A stretch of 64,000 nucleotides of DNA from Cristatella mucedo. Taxonomy: Eukaryota; Bryozoa; Phylactolaemata; Cristatellidae. This document shows, one piece after another, positions 24,008-35,739 of this stretch. The position numbers and the translations under genes were made by a program. Numbering within the stretch: the stretch's first letter is position 1; each line of letters starts with the position of its first letter. The stretch spans positions 3,433,001-3,497,000 of the forward strand of contig WPIO01000035.1 in NCBI GenBank assembly GCA_009760855.2. Direction: 5' to 3'. A model generated the notes under the pieces. That model worked only from the letters and a program-made list of their open reading frames with translations, ran no database searches and was not told where the DNA came from.

Positions 24008-25370
24008 ACTTAAATGTATCTCCGTCAATAACTCTACAAAGCCACAAAGACTATGTGGGTGTTATGTTAGACACTTTTGCATAGCCCACTAAAGACCTAA
24101 GCGGCTTTCGGTACGCATTCGGTAGCCAAATGACTTCATCTCAAGCAACAAAGAGCAAGTGGGAAGCATAGCAGCGTTAGGAGAGCAGTTGATGTACTGA
24201 GTAGCATGGATGAAGCAGCTCAGGACTGCTGAAAAGGATGTGCTATAGTCGGCAGAAAGAAAGTAGTTGTTACGTAAGAACCGTTTAAGTGAGTTCCAGA
24301 GTGTATGACCTGCAGAGCAAAAGCTTCAGTTGCCAACGGTCTTTAAGCGAAGGAATGGAACGACTAATTTATCGTCAATACAGGACCTGAGAGCACGGGC
24401 TGGCTGAAGCTGGTGCAGCAGTTCAGCTAGATATGAAGGAGCCCGGCCATGCCGGGCCTAGAATGTCAGCTTTAGGTCATTGCTCTGTATCCACCGATCA
24501 ACCCGCAGCCATCCTAGCTCTTTTAGCACAGTAGGCACATGGTAAAACCTCAGGAATTTTCAAACTAGCCTTGCAACGATATTAATAGCCAGCTGCAGTG
24601 GGCAAGTGGCTTTCTTGGTAGTTTAGTCAAAAGGGAACTACAAAAATCTAGCCGAGACAAGGTTATGGAGCTTGTTAAAAGTTTTGAAAGCCACCGTAGA
24701 AGACAGCTCCTGTTCTTAAATAAGGAACTGACGTTTTGGCAAGCTGTACAAGCAGTCATTTGAGTGAAGCATCTAAAATTGAGGCAGTTGTCAAAGACGA
24801 CACCTTAAGAATGAACTCGTGGGGATGGTCGCACAACAGCATCACCTATTAAAAGAGAAAAGCCTGCCAATCTAGCCACACGCTAAGGGTGTCCAATAAA
24901 CAGCCGTTCAGTTTTACCATCGCTTAGTCTCAAGAATTTTTCCGGCATCCAAGATCAAATGTCAGCAAGGCGAGAATTCAGTTTCTCAGTTGCTGCAGCA
25001 GATTCTGACAGTCTGAATGACAAATACAGCTGAGTATCGTCAGCATAAAAGTGATATCCCATTACGTGGGCCTAAATGTCTTTTTGCAGAGGTTGAGTGT
25101 GTATGGAGAACTGCAACAGACCGAGGACGGACACTTGAGGGACTTCACCGGTGACCGATCTGGTGGATGAGACGCAACCTGGGTTAGCATGATCAGACAA
25201 GTACGATTTCAACCAGATCAGTGTCTTTTCTGCCAGATTGATATATATCTAGCCTGACGTACTACCTCAAAATGGTACACTTGCTTAAGGTTACGCTAAA
25301 CATGAGCAGCGACACCCAGTAGTCAGGCTATCCGTATATTATCCTTTATCAGAGCATCGTGGTTAGCAAC
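24008..25370 (-). mobile_element. LINE-B copy, palm domain to 3' end, minus strand
   Basis: It starts on the plus strand with the family 3' end (AAATGTATCTCCGTCAATAAC-TCTACAAAGCCACAAAGACT) and extends 1.36 kb. On the minus strand a decayed YHFYADDTQLYLSFRLSES region lies near 25,010-25,070, and a KTERLFIGHP-type string near 24,890. This is the longest clean LINE-B DNA match in the left half, but stops and frame changes make it inactive. Confidence 0.85.
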
Positions 25371-26145
25371 CACTTCCCGACGAGTTCTTCACTTTTTAGT
25401 GACTAGCTAGTACATGGCGAGTCGGGTCCATTTCACCTAAACTTCTTGACAGGATCATATTTTCAGCTATTTCCCTGGGATGACCAGTTCTATCCCTCAT
25501 CATGCGCCTGCTCCAATCAATTCATTTCCCGTGATCTTATCATGTATGCTCCGGCTACGCATTTGCGTTCTAGAGCGTTCCAAACATTACGGTCGCAATT
25601 TACTTCCATACTTCCAATTGGATTTACATTGCAGCTGAACAAAAGTTTTCTTTATCTAATACAAAAGCGTACGAGCAAATATTGAAGGTTGCTTTAAAAT
25701 GGAAGTGTAATCGACACGTATCTTAGTCAAAATATCACTTTGAAGCGTGTGGAAATCGAATTACATCGTGGGAGAAGAGACAGAACGTGCCTCTAGCTGA
25801 AGCAAGTTCTAAGGAAATTTAGGTGCAGCACTATGGATAAACCAACATTTACAGTGGGTATGTAGATCTGGCACGTCGCAGTGGTGGCAGTTTGATTACA
25901 GAGTGAGTCATTTCCGCTTCCGATAACATTGAGCATAATAAATTTACCATCTTAATTCGTGAGAATTTTTTTAATGAGCGGATATTTTAAGACGATGCGA
26001 GTTAATGTCTGCCTTCACGGGAAATACATTTGTGTAGGTCACGAGTGAAGCTCTTTCCTTTTTATGAGCCCTGCTGAAGCTCTTTCTGACTATTGCGGAA
26101 TTTCATTAAATTATAAATCAAATATAAATTATATCTTGCAGAATT
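25371..26145. other. Stretch with no gene seen
   Basis: Unique AT-rich sequence. The frame at 25,446-25,685 (79 codons) has no recognisable domain. Confidence 0.45.
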
Positions 26146-26169
26146 GTATATATATATATATATATATAT

Positions 26170-26245
<76 letters not shown>
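26146..26245. repeat. (TA)n microsatellite
   Basis: About 100 bp of TA dinucleotides with one GATA interruption at about 26,170. Confidence 0.97.
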
Positions 26246-27094
26246 CTCCTATGCTATTACATAAGAGCTAGCTCTTTCTGACTCTCGCGGCATTGTACAA
26301 TGATAAATGAGAAGGTGGTCCAACGGTTAAACGAGAAAATTTTTAAAACGAACCTTAGTTGAGGGTGTATTTGTTTTTATCAACACAAACTGATGAGCAA
26401 TAACAGATTGATATCCGTGATGCAGGTTATCTTGAACGGCAATGAGACTCTACCATAGATTAGCGCCTACACTAACGCAGTAACTCAAAATTTAGAAGGG
26501 CTCTCAGCGAGCGTGCTCCCCAGAATTCTTTCCTTGTCTATATTCGTGATGATTTCATTCAATTTACCAAGCAACTTAAAAGATATGCAATGTACAGATT
26601 CGGCTTGAATGCTGCTTTAATAAGCCTAGGTCAGACGACAATCTAGGCCATTATAGACTTTCTCTGAGTCTACACTCGGAATCTTGGGGAAAGCTAGAGC
26701 TTTTTTTTCACTGTAAAACAAATTCTTGCCAGTCACACATTAAATAACAAGACAGAAAATTCATTGCTTTATAATTTACACCTGACCCATGTTCAGATAT
26801 CAGCACTGTGACCGATAATATTTCCACATTCTTCGTCAAACGTTTGAAAATTTTTGTAGCTCCATAAAGCCACGTCTGACTAAAGAGTGTTGCGTCGAAT
26901 CCTGTGACGTATCTTGGGAAGTATTCGGACATTTCTTAAGTAAGCAAAGTGGCATTTTTAATTAAGTCTTTATGAAAAGAGCTCGGTTGCTGAATACCAG
27001 ATACCACCAACGCTATGGTATTCGCTTACCATAAAAGATGGACCAGCCGCAACTCAGTTTTAGAATGATTCCCTGAATAGGGGGTTGTTCAAAG
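26246..27094. other. Stretch with no gene seen
   Basis: AT-rich sequence. A minus frame at 26,708-26,932 (74 codons) has no recognisable feature. Confidence 0.45.
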
Positions 27095-28430
27095 TCTGAA
27101 AAATCAGCTCTTGTTTGATCAAAACTTCAAAAGCCTGGATTTGATGCAGATAATAAAGCAAAATATAGCCCAGTCTCTCTTATTTTTCGGTAAAAAGTTT
27201 CTACAAGATTGTCGTTGTGCAAACTTTTCCAGTCAAAATTGTCTAGCAAACTATCATCTAGTCGATCGCCTTAGTATTTTACAAGATACTCAAAGGGAAT
27301 TGTGCCAGAGCATTCCGCCTGGAGAAGAATTATTTGTCAGTAAAATCTCAGTCAGGAACTGAGCAGCAGATTTTTTTTATTGACCTGGAACTTGCCGATC
27401 TATCATCTGTATGGCATACTATTGATATTTTATCCCAGTTAAAAATTGAGGATAGCGATTGGTCCGGCAGACGAGGAACTGCCTTGGTTCAAATCGTAAC
27501 GTGCCAGTCATGCTGATTCATGTCACGCGTCGGTTATGTCTAATCCAGCATTCCAATCACACGTGGAGTTTTCAGTCCTTTACTATGATTCATTCATGCC
27601 TAGCAAATTTATACACAATAACTTCTACGCTTCTACGTTGACGGTTCTATGGAGACATCCATTTTCTAATTAAAGATAATAAAGTGTGACTACCACCATC
27701 CGCTCGGAATGTTAGTATTCTCTTTGAATATTTCTTAAACTTTCGCAGCTTGATTAAGAAGACTTATTCCGTCCCTCATAGCTATCCATCACGTTAGATT
27801 TCTGTCTAAGATTGAGAACAGTTTGAATTGTGGTTACATAAAAATCTAAGCAGGCCTATGGCTCCGTTTAGGCTGGATGTATTTCTTTCTATTTTGGCGG
27901 GAATATCAAACTCCGTTAAGCCTGTACAGTTGGTAATAAATGCATCCAGCATATTAGTCATAAATTCAAGAGGTTTAGGAACGCGTCTTTGTTTCCGGAA
28001 TGAGCTACAATGGCTCCTGGTTGATTAAGGATGGAGAGCGAAATTCTTACTGCAGTCCACCAGGCCAACCATGACTTGGCTCATTCATACCTAGCTGAAC
28101 TGATGCACCAGTTTCAGCCTAATCGTTTCTTTTAGGTTCTCTATGGATATTAAGCTAGTTGTTTTATTAGTACGTCTGATTGAATTTTTCGACGCAAGCT
28201 TTTGCTCTGCAGGTTTTAGACTGTGGAACTTTCTGCAACAATTCTTACTCTACAAAATATACTGCCCTGCAGCTTACTGTGGCACATACTTTCCAGTCTT
28301 CTAGAGCTGCCTATTTATTGCTTTTCACATGCTCACGGGTCCTTATGACTCAACTATGTTTTTGCATTTTCACATTGTTTCGTTCAAGTAACTCTGCTGG
28401 CTACCGTATGGGTGGAAATTCACTTAGGCA
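27095..28430 (+). mobile_element. LINE-B copy, heavily decayed, plus strand
   Basis: Order of similarity: NCLANYHLVDRLSILQDT (for DLANYRPVSNLPFLSK), LDLELADLSSVWHTIDILSQ (motif A, LDLSAAFDTVDHDILL), PVQLVINASSILVINSRG (C-terminal LQLVLNAAARLV), then 3' half DNA shared with 11.6-11.9 and 59.6-59.9 kb. The motif A aspartate is followed by LELADLSS, far from consensus. This is an old, inactive copy. Confidence 0.7.
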
Positions 28431-28779
28431 TTGGGCATGCTATTGCAAGCTCTCCAGTGTAGCACCCATTTGATCCTTGTTGCTTTGCAGAAGTACAGTC
28501 ATGGATTCATTACAAGACAAATCAATAAACCAAGCTGAGGTAAAGATTTTCTTCCATAAAAACAGAGTTACATTTCCCCAGACTCTCTCGAGGTGTCCCC
28601 ATACACAGTTCAACTCTAATTGCTCTGTCTCATATTGACTAGTGAAAATCAGGTCCACTCGGTTGACATCACTTTTAAGTTTATCTCCCGGCATCAGAAA
28701 GCCTCCTCAGACTAGATAATAGCCTACCTCTTTTTCAGATGTAATGAAAAGCAAATTCCACTAAAACAAATATAATATA
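28431..28779. other. Stretch with no gene seen
   Basis: Unique sequence between the LINE-B remnant and a TA/TG tract. The minus frame 28,440-28,694 has no known features. Confidence 0.45.
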
Positions 28780-28782
28780 CGG

Positions 28783-28851
<69 letters not shown>

Positions 28852-28872
28852 GTGTGTGTATATTTATATATA
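28780..28872. repeat. (TA)n(TG)n compound microsatellite
   Basis: A TA run of about 15 units is followed by TG units and a mixed TATG/TATA end. Confidence 0.95.
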
Positions 28873-28989
28873 CTGTATACCTCCTTAGCTATAGTTAATT
28901 TATTCATATCTCCCAATGAAGCCTTTACTAGGGAAGTTATTAAGAAGTCATCAATAGACCATGGGAGCTCAGTAATGATAATACCAATA

Positions 28990-29165
28990 ACAAATCAGCT
29001 GGTTTGGTCCAGTGATTAAGGTGCTTGCCTTAAACGCCTAGAGTCAAGGCGAATGCATCCTATAACCAAGGTCATAGGTACGAGCCCCAGTGAATATGTG
29101 AAGCACCTGCATAGAAATTATTTCTCGGCGGGTGATATACAAATTAATTATAATTTTGAATGTTT
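28990..29165 (+). mobile_element. SINE-1 copy, plus strand
   Basis: The tRNA-like head reads ATCAGCTGGTTTGGTCCAGTG-ATTAAGGTGCTTGCC, with CATAGGTACGAGCCCC as the B-box-like segment and AGTGAATATGTGAAGCACCTG after it. The tail (ATTATTTCTCGGCGGGTGAT) is a decayed form of the LINE-A-like end. An inserted stretch lengthens the head between the boxes. Confidence 0.7.
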
Positions 29166-29419
29166 AAAAAGCAGCCTTAGACTAATTAGGACGCTTTATA
29201 AAGAATTTGGTTAACCTAAAAAGAAAACTGAAGTACGTTTGCTCAATCCTTTTCCTCCTTCCCCGATCCTATTAAAGTTTCTTGAAAAACCTATCGAAAG
29301 AGCAGATACTCGTGTACATTCATGGAGGTCACTAGTGACCTTGCCCTAATTTTCATATCTAGATCAAAGAGGATAACTTTTGCTCTTCACCCTATTCCCA
29401 TTATCCCAATTATTATCCC
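29166..29419. other. Short stretch with no gene seen
   Basis: Unique sequence leading into a LINE-A copy. The ATTCCCATTATCCC-type imperfect repeats at 29,390-29,430 lie just before the LINE match. Confidence 0.45.
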
Positions 29420-30245
29420 CGTATTCCCATTATTCCCACTTTGCTGCTTCTACGATGCATTGATCTGCTGCTCCCATGCATAACTAACATCATAGGTATG
29501 TCATTAGCCTCAGGTCATGTCCCGGTACTTTTCAAAAATGCTGCAGTCAGCCAGCTACTCAAGAAAGCAACACTAGACCCAGAGAACTTGAGCAGCTTCC
29601 ACCCAGTCTCCCTTAAAAGTTCTTATCAAAAACAGTAGAACAAGTCGTGGCAGTACAGCTGAACTCATATCTTGAAACTTCAAGCCTCGAAAGCGAGTTC
29701 TAGCTTGGCTTTAGGATTGATCACTCCTTAGAGTCTGCATTGCTACGGGCGTATAACGACCTACTTCGGAATTCAAACTTAGGTATAGTTCTTCTGCTTG
29801 TTTTACTCGATCTTTCGGCAGCTTTTGATACTATTCCGCTGCCTTCAAATATAAAGTATACTATTTTGAAATTATTTAGAGACCTAGCCTTTAGTTCGTA
29901 TGCTCCCAAAGCCTAGAGCTCACTCCCGACCTGCGTCACGACATCTCCCGAATCGATCACATTTCATAAGAAACTAACAACGCGTTGTGTATACCACAAC
30001 GTTTAGCGGGTCCCTGTGATTCGACATTAAAGTGCTTATGCTCGTGCTGACACTGTGCACGCTTCCACTAACCACATTTGCAAGCTGACCCTGCGCATTT
30101 CACCCCTAACCATGCTATTCTTTTTATTCATCGAGCATGCTACCACTAACCATTCGATTGTGCTTCCTTCGCAGCGAAAGTAGAGTCCCTAGAAAGAGTG
30201 CAAGTTATCTGAGGGTGCTATATCAAATGTATTATCCTTACTATT
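29420..30245 (+). mobile_element. LINE-A copy with large internal deletion, plus strand
   Basis: The 5' part reads LRCIDLLLPCITNIIGMSLASGHVPV then TLDPENLSSFHPVSL, and ends at a decayed motif A (SAAFDTI) near 29,840. After a few dozen bases it jumps to the C-terminal SFSSYAPKA-like segment (TTTAGTTCGTATGCTCCCAA) and the complete 3' end, with CCTAGAAAGAGTGCAAGTTA and GAGGGTGCTATATCAAATG. Motifs B to E and most of the C-terminal domain are missing. Both ends are kept but the middle is lost, giving an 825-bp non-autonomous form. Confidence 0.85.
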
Positions 30246-31274
30246 TGACCGCATTAAAATAATCCGGGTAGTAATATCTTGGTAGAATCAATCTTTCGTC
30301 AATTAAGGGAGACAAAGCTACTGCTAGAGTGTCTTCTCGTGAGTGTTGATTTTCATCGAGTCCCTCTGCTAGATTTTCTGGATTTTCCAATGGGGTTGAA
30401 CACTTGAGGTCGTCTTTTCGGAGTGCTTATTCTAACGCCTGGATACCATTGGGAAATACTGTGAGGCTTCCGATTGGTTGTTTTACAGGCTGCAATAGGT
30501 TCTGCATTATTCCAAGATTTCAGCGTTTATATCGTATCTCAGCGTCAACCTTGCGTGAAATGAGCCTATGCGTATAGAAACAATATAAGTCATTTGCACA
30601 GTGCTCTGTGAAACCCGAATATTTATCCAGGCACTTCACACGTGCAGCGGGACTCAATTTTACGACATCAGTGGTCTAAGACAAGCTCAATGACCTTGTC
30701 CTTTACTATCGAGCACCTTGACTGCTTGGTAAAACCAGGGCGGCGGCGTGGTGAAGTCTTGGGGGCATCTCAGAGTAAGTTCTGGGTCATCTTCTTCGCG
30801 CAATTTATTAGCTTTTGCTCGTGAAAAATTCGTGGAAATTCCAGCACTGCATAGCAACACGGGGACCAGTAAGTCCACCGGCCTGGTGAGTTAGCCTGAT
30901 CCGCTTTCGGGCAGTGGCTTAAACGCAGGGCTTAGACCGTGACGTGCTCGGACGCTTACTTAAATCTATTTGGATGGCTGTCTTCGCAATCAGTGAAGTG
31001 CTCTCCAAGTGTTGAAAAGCACCACTCTGACGGGCTTCTTCTCTAGTCTCAACCTGTTGAACGTTCTGTCGCATGTGACCTTTCCATCTTGTTTTGACAG
31101 TGCAGCCCTGAGTAGCTTCCTCCTTCGCTCTCTTTTCTGGTTTCTGACTGCGATAGCTGTGCACATTTCCGCCTGTCTAGCGCTTATTTGCTCTGTATCT
31201 ATCGCTGTGAAAGACTCTCTTGCTTGGATTTGCAAGTATAAGCCACCGGTTTTATGTGAAACTAGCTTAACCCT
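30246..31274. other. Unclassified stretch, no gene called
   Basis: Opposed open frames lie at 31,009-31,419 (plus, 136 codons, hydrophobic) and 30,990-31,310 (minus, 106 codons, basic, with an RNQKRERRRKLLRAALSK string). They overlap each other and a SINE-2 remnant, so at most one can be real and neither has a known domain. Confidence 0.35.
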
Positions 31275-31400
31275 GAATCTTAGGCCAGGGGCAAGACGCT
31301 CGCTCTTCACGACCCCGAATGAGAGTTCCGGTTCTACACCGAGCGTCGTTTATTGTGCACTGCAAGCGGTGGCTATAGTCGTCAAGGTTCGTTTGCTGCT
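31275..31400 (+). mobile_element. SINE-2 copy, diverged, plus strand
   Basis: GGCCAGGGGCAAGACGCTCG-CTCTTCACGACCCCGAATG, then TTTATTGTGCACTGCAAGC-GGTGGCTATAGTCGTCAAGG. The order and body match the other SINE-2 copies, with more differences in the tRNA-like head. Confidence 0.6.
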
Positions 31401-32085
31401 GTATGCGTGTGGTTGTTGAATTAGATAATCTCTAACTCATCCCATTCAAAATCACGAACACTGCCAATGTTTCATTCCATTGCGGGGCCAGAGCGTTAGC
31501 TGACTCAGCATGCTGGAAAGCTGCCGGGCCTACTCTCGGCTGAGGACTCCCTACCACGCGACCTGGGTGGCGAGACGCGCCCGAATAGCACCTTGAGCGT
31601 TTCTCCGTTTTGAAATCTCCATAAAAGACTCATTCGTGGAAGAACGGAGCTTCCGGGCTTCTTCTTATTCTTCAGTCCCTTATTTTTTGCAGAGATTTTC
31701 ATGTCGTGTGCGACGTTTCTGCTTAGTTTTCGCAGTGTGGCCCTTCAGGGCTTCCTAGGCTGCTTGCATTTCTCCTAGTTGTCTGCAATAGGTATTCTGG
31801 TATTCTCAGTACTTTGCTCCTTTTTTCCACCTTAGTAAATACATCAGTCCACCACAGCCTGTCAAGACAATAGCTTTTATACTTAGACTAGTCTGTGCAA
31901 GTGAAAACCCTGGTAACATTTAACTTGCTTTGGAAGGCTGACCAGAGTTTCAGCTGACCTAAAATAAGCTGATAAACGCGGTCCACTAACTGCCAAGCTT
32001 CGAGTTCCTAGTTTTAGAGAGAAAATCTGTATTGGAGGAAAAATCTACTTCAACATTATACTTGATCAACTTTGAATTTATGTAG
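31401..32085. other. Stretch with no gene seen; possible intron
   Basis: Unique sequence preceding the candidate terminal exon at 32,086. No upstream exon could be recognised in it. Confidence 0.35.
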
Positions 32086-32302
32086 CCAACCGGGCCAACT
32101 CTACTCGTGCGCGTCCGTCGCTTTCCAAAGGCAGGTGCAGCCGGACTTCCGGTCGGTCACGCTCACTCTGCCTACTTGCTACTGCGCCGACTCATCTGGT
32201 GCACGCCGGAAGTCTAGGAAGTCTGGGAAGCGCCTGAAGCGCCGCTCGTCACGTCGGGCGACACCAAAGGGGATCCCGCAACGCAGAAAGCGCCGGCTGT
32301 AG
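32086..32302 (+). CDS. Candidate terminal exon: CxC motif plus very basic tail
   Basis: A GC-rich open frame in AT-rich surroundings. It follows a possible splice acceptor (TTTGAATTTATGTAG, AG at 32,084-32,085) and ends at TAG 32,300-32,302. AATAAA lies at 32,420-32,425, a good distance for polyadenylation. The frame encodes a segment with QPDFRSVTLTLPTCYCADSS and then about 35 residues dominated by arginine and lysine (RRKSRKSGKRLKRRSSRR and QRRKRRL at the end). A final beta-strand-like stretch ending in CxC is how many cystine-knot growth factors finish (PDGF/VEGF, neurotrophin, Spätzle or IL-17 types). A basic tail after it is known in PDGF and VEGF as a matrix-retention segment. That assignment is inference from one short exon; a nuclear basic protein tail is an alternative. 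No upstream exon was found. Confidence 0.3.
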
Positions 32303-32419
32303 GTGTGACATAAATGCAGGCGCGACTTCGACGAATGGCATGGACGGTGTGACTAAGCAACTAAGATGTCTAGCTCAGAGTTGGAATAGATTTGAATTAA
32401 TTTTCGGTTTTTTCTCCGC

Positions 32420-32425
32420 AATAAA
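32420..32425 (+). promoter_or_regulatory. AATAAA polyadenylation signal candidate
   Basis: AATAAA about 120 bp downstream of the stop of the candidate terminal exon. Single hexamers are common in AT-rich DNA, so it only adds modest support. Confidence 0.3.
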
Positions 32426-32429
32426 ATAT

Positions 32430-35400
32430 TTTCGCTTTAATAAGGTCAGGCTTATTCAGACAGCTATGCAGTTAGATACATGCGTAGATTTGCCTCTGAA
32501 CTCCCTGTGCTACTCGCGTGCGTGGTTTCAAAGTTATTTAGGCTTACTTCGGAAGTCCATATTTCTAGTTTTCTGAGCTAATTACAGTATAGGCGTTGGT
32601 TTCTCTAAAGCCGGAGCACTCAGCTGTACACGTATGCTTGAATTTCGAGCACTCCAGTCTCTCAGCACTGGCTGGCCAGTTGTACTGTCGATGATCGCAT
32701 CTGGGTGGCTGCTCGCTTTAATCAAACTGATAGATGACATGACCAATCCAAAAGTTCAGCAGAACTCAGAAGCTGAACGTTTTATAGTAGAAATAAACTC
32801 GACCAATGTCTTCCTTGAATTTTTGGCACGCAATTTGGGCGTCGCATTCTAATGTGAAATTGTTCCTGACTACCGCAACCAGCTGCGAATACCGTCTGCA
32901 AAGTTTGCCAACTAGCATTAGATTGCAAAAAAGTTAGTCTCTGAATCCCTCTTGAGCACGCAATCGTTAACTAGAATATACGCTTGCCCTGTTACATTCA
33001 GATTACACAGAGCTGCACATTTGCTTTGATCTCTCCCTGCCTTCCAGCTTGTCAAAATCTTTCTACTCTCTCGCTGCATGTATAGCTGACATTCTAAATT
33101 GATGATAGCCAACTCCGTCATATTGAATATAAAAAAGAAAAATGAAGCTAACCCGATCTTAAAAATGGGGCGTGTCGGCTTGAACGTCAGGACAGAACTA
33201 GGCCAAAGCGGGTAATACTGATGAAGCCCGTGCTTTTGAACCGGGGATAGCAACTTGTAATTGCAGCACCAATGGACGCATGTAAACCAACAATCGCGGA
33301 ACACGATGGCAATGAAGGACACTACTGCCTTCGAAAACAAATTATTATCCGTATCGTGATGAAGTCTATTCGAGTCAGTCTGCAGGCGTCTAGCTTCGGC
33401 AATGGCATGCCAATCTGTGGCAAAGGGCCCCAAGCGAAAATGAACTGTTTACTTGCCCGAAGCCTCGTGCAGAACTCCCACCTGGCACGAATATTGAGCA
33501 GCAATTCATATCTGTTTCAAAGCCAAGAGCCAAACTAAGTGACCACTACGTTACTTCAGTTTATATACTGCTCCATTGTTGGCTATCACATCCTCGGTTC
33601 ATAGCAGTTATAATATGTCGACTCTCTGTGGATACCTACTTCACCTACCTTATTGTGTTGATGTAGAACGACATATTTTCACTGCTATTTATGCTTCTCT
33701 TCGTTTTTTCTCAAAATCAAAACCAGCAAGCGACAAATGCATCAAGATATACAGTTAAGACCTATTCTGGCAATCGTGAGATTGTTTCATTCTCAGTGGT
33801 TAAACAATTTCACTCAATAATTACGTCTTTTGACATTTAATTGCTTGCCACCTTCTGCTGCGTCTTCATTGCAAGATAAACCTAAGCATGGGCGGCTAAG
33901 GCTTCGCAGAAGATCTAGTAGGACCGTGCCAGCTTGCGGCCATTTCGAACTTGTTTGGGTAGTACTTCTCTATGCCGCTTGCCTGCATCGTCCAGGCGCC
34001 TGGAGTTAGGGATCGCCAGTAAAATACAATATCTGCAACTCAAACCAAAAGGGGCTCCCGGCACTTAGCTAGAATCTGGAACGTTGTTACTAACCTCGGC
34101 AGGTGCTCATCATTTTGAATCCACGCTAAATTTACTAACCTATTGGTGCTAAAGCTGAAGCTAATCTGGGGACTGTTTCGAACTAGGGCGAGGGCAATTC
34201 TCAATTAATGTGAGCCGTAAACCGCTGGTTGTTGGCAGCTTGATGAAAAGGCTCTCCACGTTTTCGCTACTTCTGACACGTGCTGTTTATTCGTTGAGCT
34301 ACTCAACTGGCAGTGAATGCCACCTCCCAGTATTTCTCCGTTGCTATATTTCGATATTACCTAAGACTAAAGAAGTAGTAGCCATGGTTACCCACACCTC
34401 TTCCAGTTTCCTGATGGTCCCGTGCGCATCTTTAATAATCTTTAGAGTCAATTTTTATTTGTCCAGCTGTTATTCAATTTCAGATGGCGGAAGCAGTTTA
34501 TCCTCATCCGGGCGGCGAACCTAACTTTTCCGTATTTCTCAGTTTACTTTAGGTAGGAATCGTCCATTATGAATTCCAAGTGATTTTACTACTCGCTTTG
34601 ATAAACTCTCAGGTCTGATGTTTTCCAGCATGCTTTCACTCTCAGAGTCCAAATGAATCTGTGCACATATTTGAATTCCTAAACACTTGAAAGAAAGAAA
34701 GCACCCTTGATCAAATTGGTTACCCCAGTTGCATTGTCCTTTAAAAAAATGAAAGATCAGGTTTCCTCCACTACCATCGCCCACTTTTGGCTCGTCTGAT
34801 CATGTGCTTATTTAATTATCCTTTGAAATTTATTCTCATAAGACATTCAAAATGACGTTTGAGTCTCGAAATCCTAATAGTTCTCTTGCGTCCAATGCAG
34901 CCAGCATCGAAATTGCATCCTTTTCTCTGCTAAGTACCTCTCCACGACCTCACAGCTTTGACGCGACGTTGCAACTCGACTGTGGCCACAAATCTCGATG
35001 AGGTTTCAACTCAGGCTAAACGAAGGGTTCATCCCCACAAACACTCTCATCGGTTTGAGTCTGAAGCAAAAAGAGCAAGGAACACTAAACGGGAATTGAG
35101 CTCTGTGGAAGACTGCAATTCCCCTTCACCTTTTTCTCCTTTTCTCACCACCCTAACGCCTTTTTTATATTTAACTCGTGCTAAGATTGTATAACCGGAA
35201 AGAAATATCGTTAGTCCACTAGATCTTGTCACAGATATTCTCAGGATATGGATGGACCTAAAGCTACCCACAATCGTCAATAATGTAAATGTGTCCCTGG
35301 TTATCCTTCAAGTCCATTCCCCTCGAAGGTGGTTGTCGGTCCTCTAGTCAATATGTCTACCCTAGATGATGAGGATCTAAGGAAATAGTATCAAGAATCC

Positions 35401-35735
35401 CTTCTGCGATTCTCTTCTTGTAAACAGGAATGATAGTTAGTCGACAAATTAAACGGTTGCATCAGTTCACTAGATGTATCTTGCAACTCACAATCGCAAT
35501 TTTGAATTATCCATTCCAGCAGGGGTGCTCTGGCACACAGGGAACGTTTGAACCATGCTGACTAGATTCTCAAATATCTGAAAGTAACCCTGAATCTGAA
35601 TGCAGCATTTGAGGATCTTTTGGGGGTGTCTTTTCAAAATCCTGAGTATCACTGATGCTGTTCCAAACTGGGCAATGCCGTACAACAGTGAGAGATGACA
35701 CAATGCTGATGTAAACGGTTCTCATTTATATAGGG
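32430..35735. other. Unclassified stretch, no gene seen
   Basis: AT-rich sequence with short frames only (for example minus 32,918-33,433, 171 codons, no domain recognised; plus 34,210-34,524). Parts near 33.9-35.2 kb may be the 5' half of the old LINE that becomes recognisable after 35.74 kb, but no endonuclease motif could be named. Confidence 0.35.
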
Positions 35736-35739
35736 GGCT

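Noticed and set aside
30990-31419. Opposed 106- and 136-codon frames
   Set aside because: They overlap each other and a SINE-2 remnant; no family recognised.
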